NCBI GenBank assembly: GCA_034769895.1
Contig: CM068373.1
Span: 285,543,379 to 285,607,378 of the forward strand
Source of the DNA: Magicicada septendecula
Lineage: Eukaryota > Arthropoda > Insecta > Hemiptera > Cicadidae
DNA: 64,000 nt
Reading direction: 5' to 3'
Below are positions 54,638-64,000 of this stretch, one piece after another (position 1 is the first letter of the stretch; each line of letters begins with the position of its first letter). Both the position numbers and the translations under genes were made by a program. Below the pieces are notes generated by a model that made no database searches, had not been told where the DNA came from, and was given only the letters and a program-made list of their open reading frames with translations.

Positions 54638-55377
54638 GGCCTCTATTACATCATGATGCAACTGATTGCAAAGCTATGTGAAACTAGTTGTAGGGTAGTA
54701 AAACAGGCTACAACTGCTCTGCAATCAGTTGCATAGTAAGTGTGCCATCCATACTACTATTATAAAGAGATAAAGTTTGTTTGTTTCAATGTCCAGGCTA
54801 ACCTTACAAACTACTGATCCAATAAAAAAATTCTTTCACCACAGTGTTCCTTAAAGTTTGAGGATGGTTATAGACATAGCTTTCAACTAATAACTTTAAT
54901 AATTTTCAAGAACAGAGCCTTAAAACGGTCCCATGTCAAGAAATTTTTTTGTTAATCTGCGTGTAGTGAAATGTTCGGCATGTGAGAAGCTTTCGTCCTA
55001 TAAGAGACAGCTATATGATATGAAATTTAGTCAAAATTTGAAATATTATTTTAGTTTTTGTTTAAAGAAAATCCTCCTTTTCATTTTTGAGATATTGGCA
55101 GTTTTAAAAAAAATTGTATATGTTGTTTTGGTGCCATATCACAAAATGTCCGCAGAATGTGTGTGCAGGCGAGTTGCACACAATCACTTCCATACTGTAA
55201 TTGGCTACATTTGAATCCATGCCACACATTGAGCGTGTGAAATTAATAGTTGCCTGATCAGCTGCATGGCTTGCAATCGATTGCAGACAATGCAACTGAT
55301 TATAAGTGTAATAGGTCTCACTTAAACCAATGCCCCACATCTTTTTCTGCAATCAGTTGTGTAGTGTAATAGAGGCC
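54638..55377. mobile_element. PIF/Harbinger-like MITE
   Basis: Ends GGCCTCTATTACATCATGAT (left) and, reverse complement of right, GGCCTCTATTACACTACACA are inverted repeats, each flanked by TAA (54635-54637, 55378-55380). TAA/TTA duplications and GGCC-type ends are typical of PIF/Harbinger. The 740-bp interior has no transposase. Copies of GCAACTGATTGCA occur near both ends in both orientations (54658, 54720, 55288, 55349). Confidence 0.72.
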
Positions 55378-55869
55378 TAAGATGTTGAAAAGGTAGGCAA
55401 AATTGGACACGCGCATGTTTTGAAACTTTTTTTATGCTTGTTTTCATATCATTAGCCATAAGTTATTTTATAACACTTTGACAGTGGGATCTTCAAAAAT
55501 CACTCAGACTGGACCTTTTCTGGATTATTTAAAATGCTGTAGCTGCCTACACCAAATGGCAAAAATAGAAATTTATCTATATCTTTATAATGGTCTAAAT
55601 GTCCTGTTTAAAATGTTATGTGCTATATATGATTTTGGTGACTATGTTCCTGGAAATTACTTTTTCAAAAATTTGATGTCTGGAAAAAATAAAAATTGGG
55701 TGAGACACATGTAATTACTCATAATAGTATTATTTATTTAAAAAAAAAAGAAATGTATTGTTACATAATGTATCTACTATAATCAATTTTATAAATTTAC
55801 ATTTTGTTGTACATTTTAGTGCTATAATTTAAGACATGGTGCACAACTGAATTTCACAAGTAACATACG

Positions 55870-56055
55870 CTGAGTTTTTATCAGGTGTTATGAAAATGAA
55901 TGTCAGTGTAATCTAGAGATGACTTAAATACTATAAAAATACGTTTTGTTTTAACATAGCACCAAATGTGTATTTATACACATACATAATACAGAAACAC
56001 AGTGATGTGTGGGAGGTCAATTGACTCTGTTGGCATTCTCGGGAAGTTTTCAAAG
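55870..56055. repeat. Dispersed repeat, copy 2
   Basis: Second copy of the repeat at 13869-14060, in the same orientation, with blocks TTTTATCAG, ATGAATGTCA, TAAATACTATAA, CACCAAATGTGTAT, AGAAACACAGTGA and TCAATTGAC. Confidence 0.45.
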
Positions 56056-56452
56056 GCATCAGAGCATCTAAGTGTTAAAATAACTAAAGGACTATAAATT
56101 ATTTTTCTGAAAGAACCTGCTTGTATAACATACATGATTTAGGCCTAAGTTAGTAGACAGTGTGAAGTACACCAATTAAAACTAAAAAATAAACTTAATT
56201 TTGTATGCACACAACTACGTAACCTGAAGCAGTGACATAACTAGGAATTGCTCATGGTGGGGGGGGGGGATCAGACTAACTTGATGTTGGACTAAAATGG
56301 TTGCCCCCCCGCCCATCACGTCTAATATGAAATTCAGGAATCTTCTCAAATCATTTTAAAATACATTTTGCAAAGTATACATTCTTTAAGTTCTGAAATA
56401 TTCTGAGTCTCTAAGTTGAAAGAAATATGAAATAGTGCTGATTTCTAAATAT
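56056..56452. other. Intergenic with G and C homopolymers
   Basis: A run of ten G at about 56258-56268 and seven C at about 56304-56310 form a small inverted pair. No gene. ATAT at 56449-56452 is the target copy of the next element. Confidence 0.5.
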
Positions 56453-56967
56453 TGTTACGACATCACAGAACAATCTACGTGTTTGTCGAATGTGCCAGAA
56501 GAATCTCCCTCTTATGTGTGTGGCATACGTGACTGTAGACGCATTTGGGAGAGTCTTCTCGAGGCCGCCAACTGCACGGACTGTGTCAAGGCGTAATTAA
56601 TTACGTAGTACACTGGCGCTAAGACGCAATTAGGAATGTTCTCATCTGTGAGCATGGGTATAAATACATGGTGGGAGGGGCCTTAGAGTCAATATAGCAG
56701 CGATATATTTTCAGTGCAGTTCGAGTTATTATCGGGCGAGATTACTGTGTACGTTCAAGTGGTTATTAGTGAAGTGTTGCGTTTTATAATCGGGGGGGGG
56801 GGGTATAATTGTAATACAATTGTGTTTTATGTTAGTAGAAAGTTTATTGCGTTTGAATAATTTTTATTTGATTTGTTGTATGAGACTGTGTTGTTAATTA
56901 TGAACTGGTGTCTTGTATTTTGTTGTTTTCCACTGTACCTACGACGATCAAGTAGACCATCGTGACA
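56453..56967 (+). repeat. 5' LTR of Gag-protease element copy 2
   Basis: Begins TGTTACGACATCACAG and ends CGTGACA. Contains GGTATAAATACATGG near 56648, a TATA region shared with other copies. Confidence 0.85.
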
Positions 56968-57057
56968 GTGGTGTCAGAACTGGGATAGAATGGTTAACAG
57001 TGGAAACAGTAGACACTTTGTACAAGACGAGTGTATTTCATAATTAATCGGAAAACA

Positions 57058-58776
57058 ATGGATGTCAGTCAGATGATGGAAAATTTACAGGCGTTGCTGT
57101 TACAGACGGAGAAACGACAGGATGAGAAAGTGGAAGAGAGGCAGAAAACTCTACTGCTGGAAACTGAAGAAAGACAAAAAGCACTGTTGCTCGAGTTGGA
57201 AGGACGACAGGTAGAGGAATGGAAACACGAAACAGAAGACATCAAAGTGTTAATTCAAGAGCAAAAGCAGATGCAAGAACATACTACCGCAGAATTGGGT
57301 CTCCTACAAGGTGACGCAGGTGAATTACGAGGTGAGCTTAACAATCAAATTACCAGAATATCTGACGTAGAAGAATCCATGTCAAATAAAATAGCTGAAG
57401 TAGAAAAATCTGTCTTGAGTGTGGAAAACGCTATGTTAACAAAAATAGAAGACTCGATTACAAATATAAAAAAACAGATTAAAATTGAAGTCGAGCAGTG
57501 CCTGAAGTTACAACCAAAACAACTTTGTGAACAGACTGTACCAATGATAAAGACAGAGAAAGACACAGAAAATAAGTCAATAGAGAAGGTCACTTCGCCT
57601 GCGGTTGGGACAGTTAATGTCAAGGCCCCAACCTTTGATGGAAGCATGCACTGGGCGACATATTTATGCCAATTCGAAGCTGCTGCATGCACAAATAATT
57701 GGACGGAGAAAGACAAGACAGTTTCACTCATTCTCTCATTAAAAGGACCCGCAGCAGAACTAATACAGAAAGTGCCACCTGACAGCCAAAACACCTATGC
57801 CGAATTGATAAAAGCTTTGGAATTACGGTATGGTGATAAACATTTGCGAGATGTGTACTGCACCCAGTTGAGAGCAAGGCAACAGCATTCCGAGGAGAGC
57901 CTTCAAGAGTTTGAAGTAAGTATCGACAGACTAATTAGACTGGCCTATCTTGAAGTGCCAGAAGATTTTCGAACAAGTTTTGTGATGCAGACATTTACTG
58001 CCAGTGTCCGAGATAACGAACTTCAGCAAGTGTTATGAATGGTAAGGCACCGAAATAGCTCAGAAGCTCTTGTTCATGTCCTAGAGTTTGAAGCTGCGAA
58101 GTCAGCGTCCTGCTACATTAATGGGTTTGTGCCATCACATTGCAGTCAGAAGATACCTGTATCACATTGCCGTTACGATGGGTGCAGAAAAACAATGTTG
58201 TCGGACAAACAATTCAAAAGTTCAAGAGAGTCGCAACGATTTGAAAAAAGACCGAAATGTCACAACTGTGGAAAATGTGGTCATATACAGATAGACTGTT
58301 GGAAGAAGAAGATACCGAGAGAAGAGAGTGATCGCACCAATTGGAGAAGTAAAACCCCAGAACAGCACACAGTTTCCACACTACATAAGACCAGTGGAAA
58401 CTTGATTGTTAATGGATTTGCGGAAGGTAAACCAACATCATTTACAGTTGACACGGGCACAACAGTGTCCATTGTGCGCCCTGATTTAGTCAGCAACCGC
58501 CAGCCTCTAATTAGCTCTTGTACAATACAGACTGTGACTGGAAGCACCGTCAAGGAGCTAGGAAAGGTAGACGTACGTGTACGCCTGGGTATTCTCGAGT
58601 TTAGCCACCAAATGCTCGTTGCAGACATTGTCGATGAAGTGATTCTTGGCACGGACATTATGAATGCCTACGGATTCGTTGTGGATTTAAGAGAGAATTT
58701 CCTGAAGGTTAGCCAAGAGAAGATAAGGCTTTGCATGGCCAAAATAAATGACAGGGTCTACCAACCATTCGATTAA
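57058..58776 (+). pseudogene. Gag-protease polyprotein, copy 2
   Basis: By comparison with copy 1 the start is ATG 57058 (MDVSQMMENLQALLLQTEKR); an in-frame ATG lies upstream at 57031. Domains in order: charged coiled coil, second coiled coil (ISDVEESMSNKIAEVEKSV), Gag (VKAPTFDGSMHWATYLCQFE, LKGPAAELIQKVP), CCHC CHNCGKCGHIQIDC, and protease FTVDTGTTVSIV with VILGTDIMNAY. One nonsense codon TGA at 58036-58038 stands where copy 1 has CGA. The coiled coil is shorter than in copy 1. No RT after the protease. Confidence 0.86.
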
Positions 58777-58974
58777 GCGAGTGGGAATAGTCAAAGAAAA
58801 AGTCAACAGGTCTGGTCAAGAGGACCCCTCCCTATTGCAAGCGGAAATGGAGGAAGAACTAGCAAAGAAAATATAAATAAGTGTAACAACAAAAGAAGTG
58901 ATTGGAAAGCCAACTATGGGTGTCGAGACAAAACTCTTGCTTGTTCCTGAGCTGATACAGCGCCCGAGGGAAAA

Positions 58975-59211
58975 GTGGCTGAAGATGAGGTTACAAAAGA
59001 GGTTGTTGACGAGAACCAAACAAACCTGGATCGGCCAGTGGTGGTTAGGTCATCAGTACATGACGCTACGGGAGTGATTTCAGTTAAACTAGTGGTTGGG
59101 TGGAAGACTCGCATTCCTGGGAACGTGATGTTCGGATCACACGAGACTGAATTCGAAGAGCCGGAGAATTATCTTTCGCAAGGACATCGACCTAGACTGC
59201 CTGGTCGAGTA
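58975..59211 (+). CDS. Acidic region between protease and 3' LTR, copy 2
   Basis: Contains KEVVDENQTNLDRPVVVRSS, then HDATGVISVKLVVGWKTRIP and GSHETEFEEPENYLSQG, homologous to 19029-19340 of copy 1. The open frame runs on into the LTR to 59436, which is fortuitous. Coding status is uncertain. Confidence 0.35.
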
Positions 59212-59265
59212 TTACTTCAGAGACGGTTTGCCAGTTCGGGACGAACAGGCTTAAGGAGGAGGCAG

Positions 59266-59929
59266 TGTTACGACATCACAGAACAATCTACGTGTTTGTC
59301 GAATGTGCCAGAAGAATCTCGCTCTAATGTGTGTGGCATACGTGACTGTAGACGGATTTGCGAGAGTCTTCTCAAGGCCGCCAGCTGTGCGGACTGTGTC
59401 AAGGCCGTAATTAATTACGTAGTACACTGGTGCTAAGACGCAATTAGGAATGTTCTCATCTGTGAGCTTGGGTATAAATACATGGCGGCAGTGGACTTAG
59501 AGTCAGTATAGCAGCGATATATTTTCTTTGCGGTTTTAGTTACTATCGGGCGAGATTACTGTGTACCTTTGGCTATGAACAATAAATACAATACAATAGA
59601 AAATTGATATTATAGGTACCATTAGTAAACAATAAGTGTGTGTATATTATAAATACATCACAGTATCATTAGTTACTGTGTACGTTCAAGTGGTTATTAT
59701 TGAAGTATTGCGTTTTATAATCGGGCGGTATAATTGTAATACATTGTGTTTAATATTAGTGACATTTTATTGCGTGTGAACAATTTTTATTTGATTTGTT
59801 GTAGGAGAATGTGTTGTTAATTATGATCTGGTTAACTGTGAAAATTAACGCTGGTGATTAGTAACTTAATTGGTGTCTTGTATTTTGTTGTTTTCCACTG
59901 TACCTACGACGATCAAGTAGACCGTGACA
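59266..59929 (+). repeat. 3' LTR of Gag-protease element copy 2
   Basis: Begins TGTTACGACATCACAG and ends ACCGTGACA. Contains a 106-bp insertion (59567-59672) flanked by TTACTGTGTAC direct repeats. Confidence 0.85.
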
Positions 59930-59933
59930 ATAT

Positions 59934-61100
59934 TCTATCTTGATTAATTATTATTCACATTAAAGATAATAAAACTCATGTCTTTAGAAACTGTGTTAAT
60001 ACTAAAACATGTATTCTTAATAAACCTATTAAAATAAGTCTTTCTGAAGATATTTTGAAAACCCTGGTTTTGTTATACCTTCTCACTTTAATGTAAAGAT
60101 TATCAGAAGGGTGAGGTCGGACAATAACCATAATAAAATTTAACACACAATGTTTTGACCACTAAACAATCTGTGGTTGTCTTCGGGTGTAACAAAAAGT
60201 AGTACATTAAATATAAACTTAAGCCACCCCAGGTTTGTTCCCTAACAAGCGTGAACTGTCAAAAAAAAAAATATATATTAATAAACCACCACCACCTACA
60301 AAGTTAAATAAAGAAAAACTATCTTAAAAAGAACTGCTACTTTCTCTCTACATCTGCTGGACAGAACTTGGAAGCACATCCACACTGACACAAATTTAAC
60401 AATGAAAAACAAGCAAGTTCTGAAGTGTTGTAATGAACGAGTAACAAAAGTGTTGTTCTAAAGATATTTTTAAGTAATTTAGAAAATAAAGTGTTTTAGA
60501 AATATTTTTGGTGTTTCATATCTTTACTTAACAAATATATGCCTAGTAGATTTGATATGTCCTGAGAGCAAATGGATACTAACATCGATTTTGAAGGAGC
60601 AGCAATATGAGAGATGAAGAGTTGATGAGAAATTTGAAGCTCCTGGATGTGGGAAATAAAAATTCATGTAAAAGTAAAAAGGCAAAAGCCAGGAATAGAC
60701 AGGTAGTATATAATCACGTACTAATACTCTTGAATTCTCAGCATTGTGTAACGTGGCATTTTCGGCCTACCTGAGGCAATATAAAGAAATGTATTTTTTT
60801 AATAAAACAAATAATATTTTTTCGAACATTTGGGACAAACGTAAACAAAAAGATAAATTTATTGTTAGCGACAGTGGTAACACTGACTGCGAAAATTATT
60901 AGTGACTTTCTATAACGCAGAATTAATAAGCTGGAATTGTGCCAAGGTCAGCCAATGACACACAAAAACAGCAAAACAAGTTATGCAACGAAACATCAGG
61001 CGAATGTTACGTCAGCGCATTACATAACGCTGCTATGCAGGGTGTGTCAGCGCCAACAGCGTTGTGAAACACAGAGAACAAAGCAGTCGGACATTAACAT
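59934..61100. other. Intergenic with a decayed Penelope-type motif
   Basis: At 60122-60173 the reverse strand has CCGAAGA, a CAACCAC/GTGGTC-like stem and AAAAC in hammerhead order with two core changes. AT microsatellite at about 60268-60280. No gene seen in 60300-61100. Confidence 0.4.
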
Positions 61101-62092
61101 CTGAATACTTCGGACGCAAACAACTGTAGCGTCCGCCCGGCTTGCCGGTTTTAGGCGAAGTTGTGTGTGTTCGCCGGTTTACATCTCGTTCACATATATA
61201 AAATGTAAACAGTGTTTGTCGTCAATAGCTGTGGCTCGCGGCCGGGTGAATACATAGGCTGACGAGCCAAAATTTTACTAAAATGTATACCAAAGTGAAT
61301 TCGATAAAACAGTGAAAACAGTTAATATCAACAGTGTGGATGTGAGCATTTCAGCTCGCCGTCGGCTGTGTAACTTTATGCCCGCACCTAAAATGTAAAT
61401 ACTGCAGTTCAAAATGTGTTTTTAAAAAAAACTCCAAATGATTTACATATTAATAATATAAACAGACTGTGTGGTGACCAACAAAAATGCAATAACTGTT
61501 CGGCAATAAGAACCGTGTAGAACAAAAAGTGTGAGACAACAATGCGGAGGGGACGATTCCAGATCAACTCTTCGAACAGCTAAGTATTCTGCTGAATACC
61601 ACCATATATTTGAAATTCAATACAAAAATTACTAAAATACTCTAAATCATAAAATGAGATCTCTAAAAGTAACTTTGTGTGTGTGTTGCGTGTGTGTGAG
61701 AATATATTTAAACAAGAAGTGCTGGTTGCGTAATTATGTATATAGTAAGTAAATTCATTTGATTTGTTGTTTTTATATGGTAATTAAATTCATTTTGTTT
61801 TATTATTAGTTAATAACTAATTAAATAATGAGTTGTTCTATTAATTGAGCCTCGTGGCCAAATATATTCATGTTCAAATTATAGTATACAAGAAATTGAC
61901 GAGATGGGAGTTAGTCACATAAAATAAAAAATTGTTCGTTAACCAAAAGTGTTGGTCATTTGCGTTCACCTGTTTCTCTCTGCTAATGAGTACACCTGAC
62001 GAGACCCTGGACCAGTAGTTAACAACAACAAAAAGAAAAATGAGCAATATCAATTTCAACATAATAATTTTTAATTAACTCGTAGAGCTTTA
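61101..62092 (+). repeat. Probable 5' LTR/leader of the element at the window end
   Basis: The region just before the primer site at 62093 should be the LTR. It contains a GC-rich start (GTCCGCCCGGCTTGCCGG), a TATA-like CACATATATAAAATG near 61192 and no ORF. Its left boundary is not defined and the 3' partner is outside the window, so the span is approximate. Confidence 0.35.
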
Positions 62093-62155
62093 ATGGCGCC
62101 CTTTAACATGGACTTTGTAAATTGAGTTAACAAAAAATTTACAAACGGGTCGAAA

Positions 62156-62609
62156 ATGGCAGAGGGAAATGAGAACGCAGATTTAGGTAAGGGTAGCGTA
62201 GAAGAATCTATTTTAAATATTACGCAAGATCATATGGTAACAACCAATGATTTTGTTGATGAAAGTGTTGAAACAAATGTAGACGAAACTGTAGTAGCGG
62301 GGGGGTAGTAAAGACAAGAGGGTAAATATATTTAACCAATTAGCATTGATGATGGAGATGATGTCAGGAATGAAAACTGAGATCAAATCAGAAGTAAATA
62401 CTATAAATGTTAAACTTACGGATTTAAATAACGAGTTCATGAATGTGAGGAGTGAACTGAGAGCGAGTGAAATAAATATGAACAGCCGTTTGGAAAGTAT
62501 GAATGAGACTATTATTGGAGTGAGAGATGAACTGACTAGTGTTATAAATAAAGTACAAGACGAAATGAGAAACGATAGAAAAATAATTAACAAAAAACAA
62601 AACAAATGA
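62156..62609 (+). pseudogene. Gag-like coiled-coil protein
   Basis: Starts MAEGNENADLGKGSVEESIL. The frame breaks at a run of seven G (about 62299-62305) and continues VNIFNQLALMMEMMSGMKTE, NVKLTDLNNEFMNVRSEL, RLESMNETIIGVRDELTSVI. Heptad-rich helix, no CCHC. Position behind the primer site suggests the N-terminus of Gag. Confidence 0.6.
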
Positions 62610-62867
62610 AGATTGTAGTGACAAATGTAACAATACGATGCCAGATAGAGAATTAATAAATAATAATGATGTTGTTGAAAATAATGAGAATAATAATATA
62701 ATTGAAAATGTCATATCAGAGAGTACTGATGAGTTTGTGGAATGTGATTATGAGATGTTAAGGTGTATTGATGAAGTAGAGAGAGAGAGTGGAAAAATAA
62801 TATAGTAGTTGAATGTGGGCAGAGGGTAAATTTTCCCATTAATTTTTCTGAACCAAGGTGTTCACAA

Positions 62868-63425
62868 ATGTCATTTTTGAAGGGCGAGAGACCCGTATTA
62901 GTAGATGAATTGAAGAGTATATTGATGTTGTATAATGTTGTACCCTCTGTCTGTAATAATTGTGAGAGTGTGATGTGGTGTTATGAAGAGAGAGAGTTGT
63001 GTATTGAGAGAGAGATAGAATTGTATAAGTTAAAAAGAAATTATGATGAATTGAGAAAAATATTAGAAGTGGTGAAGATGAACCATATAAAATACTTACC
63101 TGTAGAAGGAGAGATAGAGAATTGTTTTGATAATATTTTTATACACGATAATGACTTACCTGACGTAATAGTAGAGGAATATAAAAGTGGTAAACCAACT
63201 TACCTGACATTGACCAATAATACTGATGGAGACTGGACATTAATAACTGATGTTGACAAGTTGTATGAAATATTAATAGGGAATAACCCTATATATTATA
63301 ATGGTATGATGAATGGAATAAAGTTAACGGATTATTATAATAATAATAATAATAACAAAGTGTATGTTGACAACAATGTTGCATGTTACAAATACATTAG
63401 ATATCTATACGACGATGGAGGCTGA
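62868..63425 (+). CDS. 185-codon ORF of a retroelement family, unknown function
   Basis: Reads SFLKGERPVLVDELKSILML, VPSVCNNCESVMWCYEERE, then a charged helix YKLKRNYDELRKILEVVKMN, DLPDVIVEEYKSGKPTYLTL and an Asn-repeat DYYNNNNNNKVYVDNN. It is homologous to 28468-28938. The paired Cys (C-x2-C, then W-C) are kept as a single CC in the other copy, so zinc binding is not supported. It is intact over 185 codons even though pol is gone. Confidence 0.5.
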   Translation: MSFLKGERPVLVDELKSILMLYNVVPSVCNNCESVMWCYEERELCIEREIELYKLKRNYDELRKILEVVKMNHIKYLPVEGEIENCFDNIFIHDNDLPDVIVEEYKSGKPTYLTLTNNTDGDWTLITDVDKLYEILIGNNPIYYNGMMNGIKLTDYYNNNNNNKVYVDNNVACYKYIRYLYDDGG

Positions 63426-63842
63426 ACTAAAAAAATCAATGATTGGACATTGTTAAATATTGTAAATTTTGGTAACGACCTTGCAGATTTGGACATATGA
63501 AGTGTGAAACAATTGAACAGTTAATGACGAATAGTTTGTAAATATAATGTAGTGTATTCAATTGTGTGTATTATGAAATGTTAGGTGTATATGTAGTAAA
63601 AAATGTTGCGATAATAATAATAATATTATTAATATTTTGCAGTCTAAATAAATGAATAAAAATGATTATGAAGACAATAAATAATGATTTTTAAATTTTT
63701 GGTAATCATTGAAATATGTTGTGTTTTAAGAATCAACTGAAGTAAATAATTTGAGATGTTTAAATATTGTGATTGAATGTTATATGGTTGAATTTTTATA
63801 ATTAATTCAAATTATTTTAGGAATTTCAATTAAATAACAATT
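63426..63842. other. AT-rich non-coding gap in the deleted element
   Basis: About 0.4 kb of AAT/ATA-rich DNA where most of pol would be expected. It ends directly at in-frame integrase tail sequence. Confidence 0.5.
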
Positions 63843-63989
63843 AAGAAATTCTTCCTATTGTATGACGGTCCATATGAGGTTAGCCAAGTGAAAATGGAGA
63901 ATGCTTATGTTTTAGTAGATTTGCAAACTCGAGAAATAAAAGGAACTTATAATGTGACCCAATTAAAAAAGTATTATCTAGCTGAGTGA
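63843..63989 (+). pseudogene. pol: Integrase C-terminal tail
   Basis: The frame reads KFFLLYDGPYEVSQVKMENA, then REIKGTYNVTQLKKYYLAE and TGA (63987-63989). It parallels the C-terminal end of the Gypsy integrase at 37783-38640 (KFFRLYNGPYMVSE ... LRKYY). Only the last 48 codons remain; the catalytic core is missing. Confidence 0.75.
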
Positions 63990-64000
63990 TGATGGATGTA

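Larger units (their letters stand above)
56453..59929 (+). mobile_element. Gag-protease-only LTR element, copy 2
   Basis: LTRs 56453-56967 (515 bp) and 59266-59929 (664 bp), TG...CA, flanked by ATAT (56449-56452, 59930-59933). Interior as in copy 1: primer site, coiled coil, Gag, CCHC, protease, acidic ORF, polypurine tract. Again there is no RT, RNase H or integrase. The LTRs differ in length because the 5' LTR lost about 41 bp (between CTGGT repeats) and the 3' LTR gained a 106-bp insertion. Confidence 0.85.
62093..63989 (+). mobile_element. Deleted LTR retroelement with Lys-type primer site, runs to the window end
   Basis: TGGCGCCC followed by AACATGG at 62094-62112 resembles the lysine-tRNA primer site used by the large-LTR element, with a small insertion. 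Behind it lie a coiled-coil ORF, a 185-codon ORF of unknown role and an integrase C-terminus. RT, RNase H and the integrase core are absent, so the pol gene is deleted. The family matches the fragment in the left large LTR (28468-29085). Confidence 0.65.

Noticed and set aside
1..64000. CRISPR array, rRNA, operon-type gene clusters
   Set aside because: No regularly spaced short repeats with unique spacers, no rRNA signatures and no prokaryotic gene organisation; the window is eukaryotic transposon-rich DNA.

Overview
This window is eukaryotic, AT-rich, repeat-dominated DNA. The element types (Tigger/pogo and mariner DNA transposons, RTE-like LINE tails, BEL/Pao and Gypsy LTR elements, Penelope-type hammerhead motifs, a PIF/Harbinger-like MITE) and the decayed intergenic sequence point to an arthropod, most likely an insect with a large genome. 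Species cannot be told from sequence alone. I found no convincing intact host gene, rRNA, tRNA or CRISPR. One possible host exon (14424-14528) and one unassigned 130-aa ORF (9559-9951) are the only candidate non-transposon coding pieces.

Layout. 1-2563: 3' part of a Tigger element whose transposase gene is split by a reverse-strand solo LTR. 2566-12210: AT-rich sequence with microsatellites, a small TIR pair, a tRNA-like SINE fragment, an RT relic and the 130-aa ORF. 12211-12732: large inverted repeat whose arms each carry a hammerhead ribozyme motif. 13600-16165: LINE tails, a candidate exon and a truncated mariner. 16411-19980: LTR element coding Gag-protease but no reverse transcriptase or integrase. 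20040-21220: broken transposon-type gene. 22002-23700: LINE 3' ends, one with 14-bp target duplications. 25039-36062: reverse-strand element with 2.6-kb LTRs and a short gag-like interior; one LTR carries about 2.7 kb of extra DNA with a minisatellite. 36075-52365: reverse-strand Gypsy element whose RT gene is split by a forward BEL/Pao element (40169-47258). 52987-55377: an LTR, a deleted mariner and a Harbinger-like MITE. 56453-59929: second Gag-protease-only element. 62093-63989: Lys-tRNA-primed element that keeps a coiled-coil ORF and the integrase tail but lacks most of pol; it continues to or past the window end.

How the pieces relate. At least four LTR families are present. Five of the six insertions with readable ends, from three of these families, abut ATAT; the BEL element used CTAAC. 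The two Gag-protease elements share the same missing pol, so the deletion predates their spread and they must have borrowed enzymes in trans. The 2.6-kb-LTR element and the element at the window end are also non-autonomous, and pieces of the second type are embedded in an LTR of the first. The nesting order (LTR in Tigger, BEL in Gypsy, Gypsy beside the large-LTR element in one AT tract, mariner in a LINE tail) gives a relative history of invasion.
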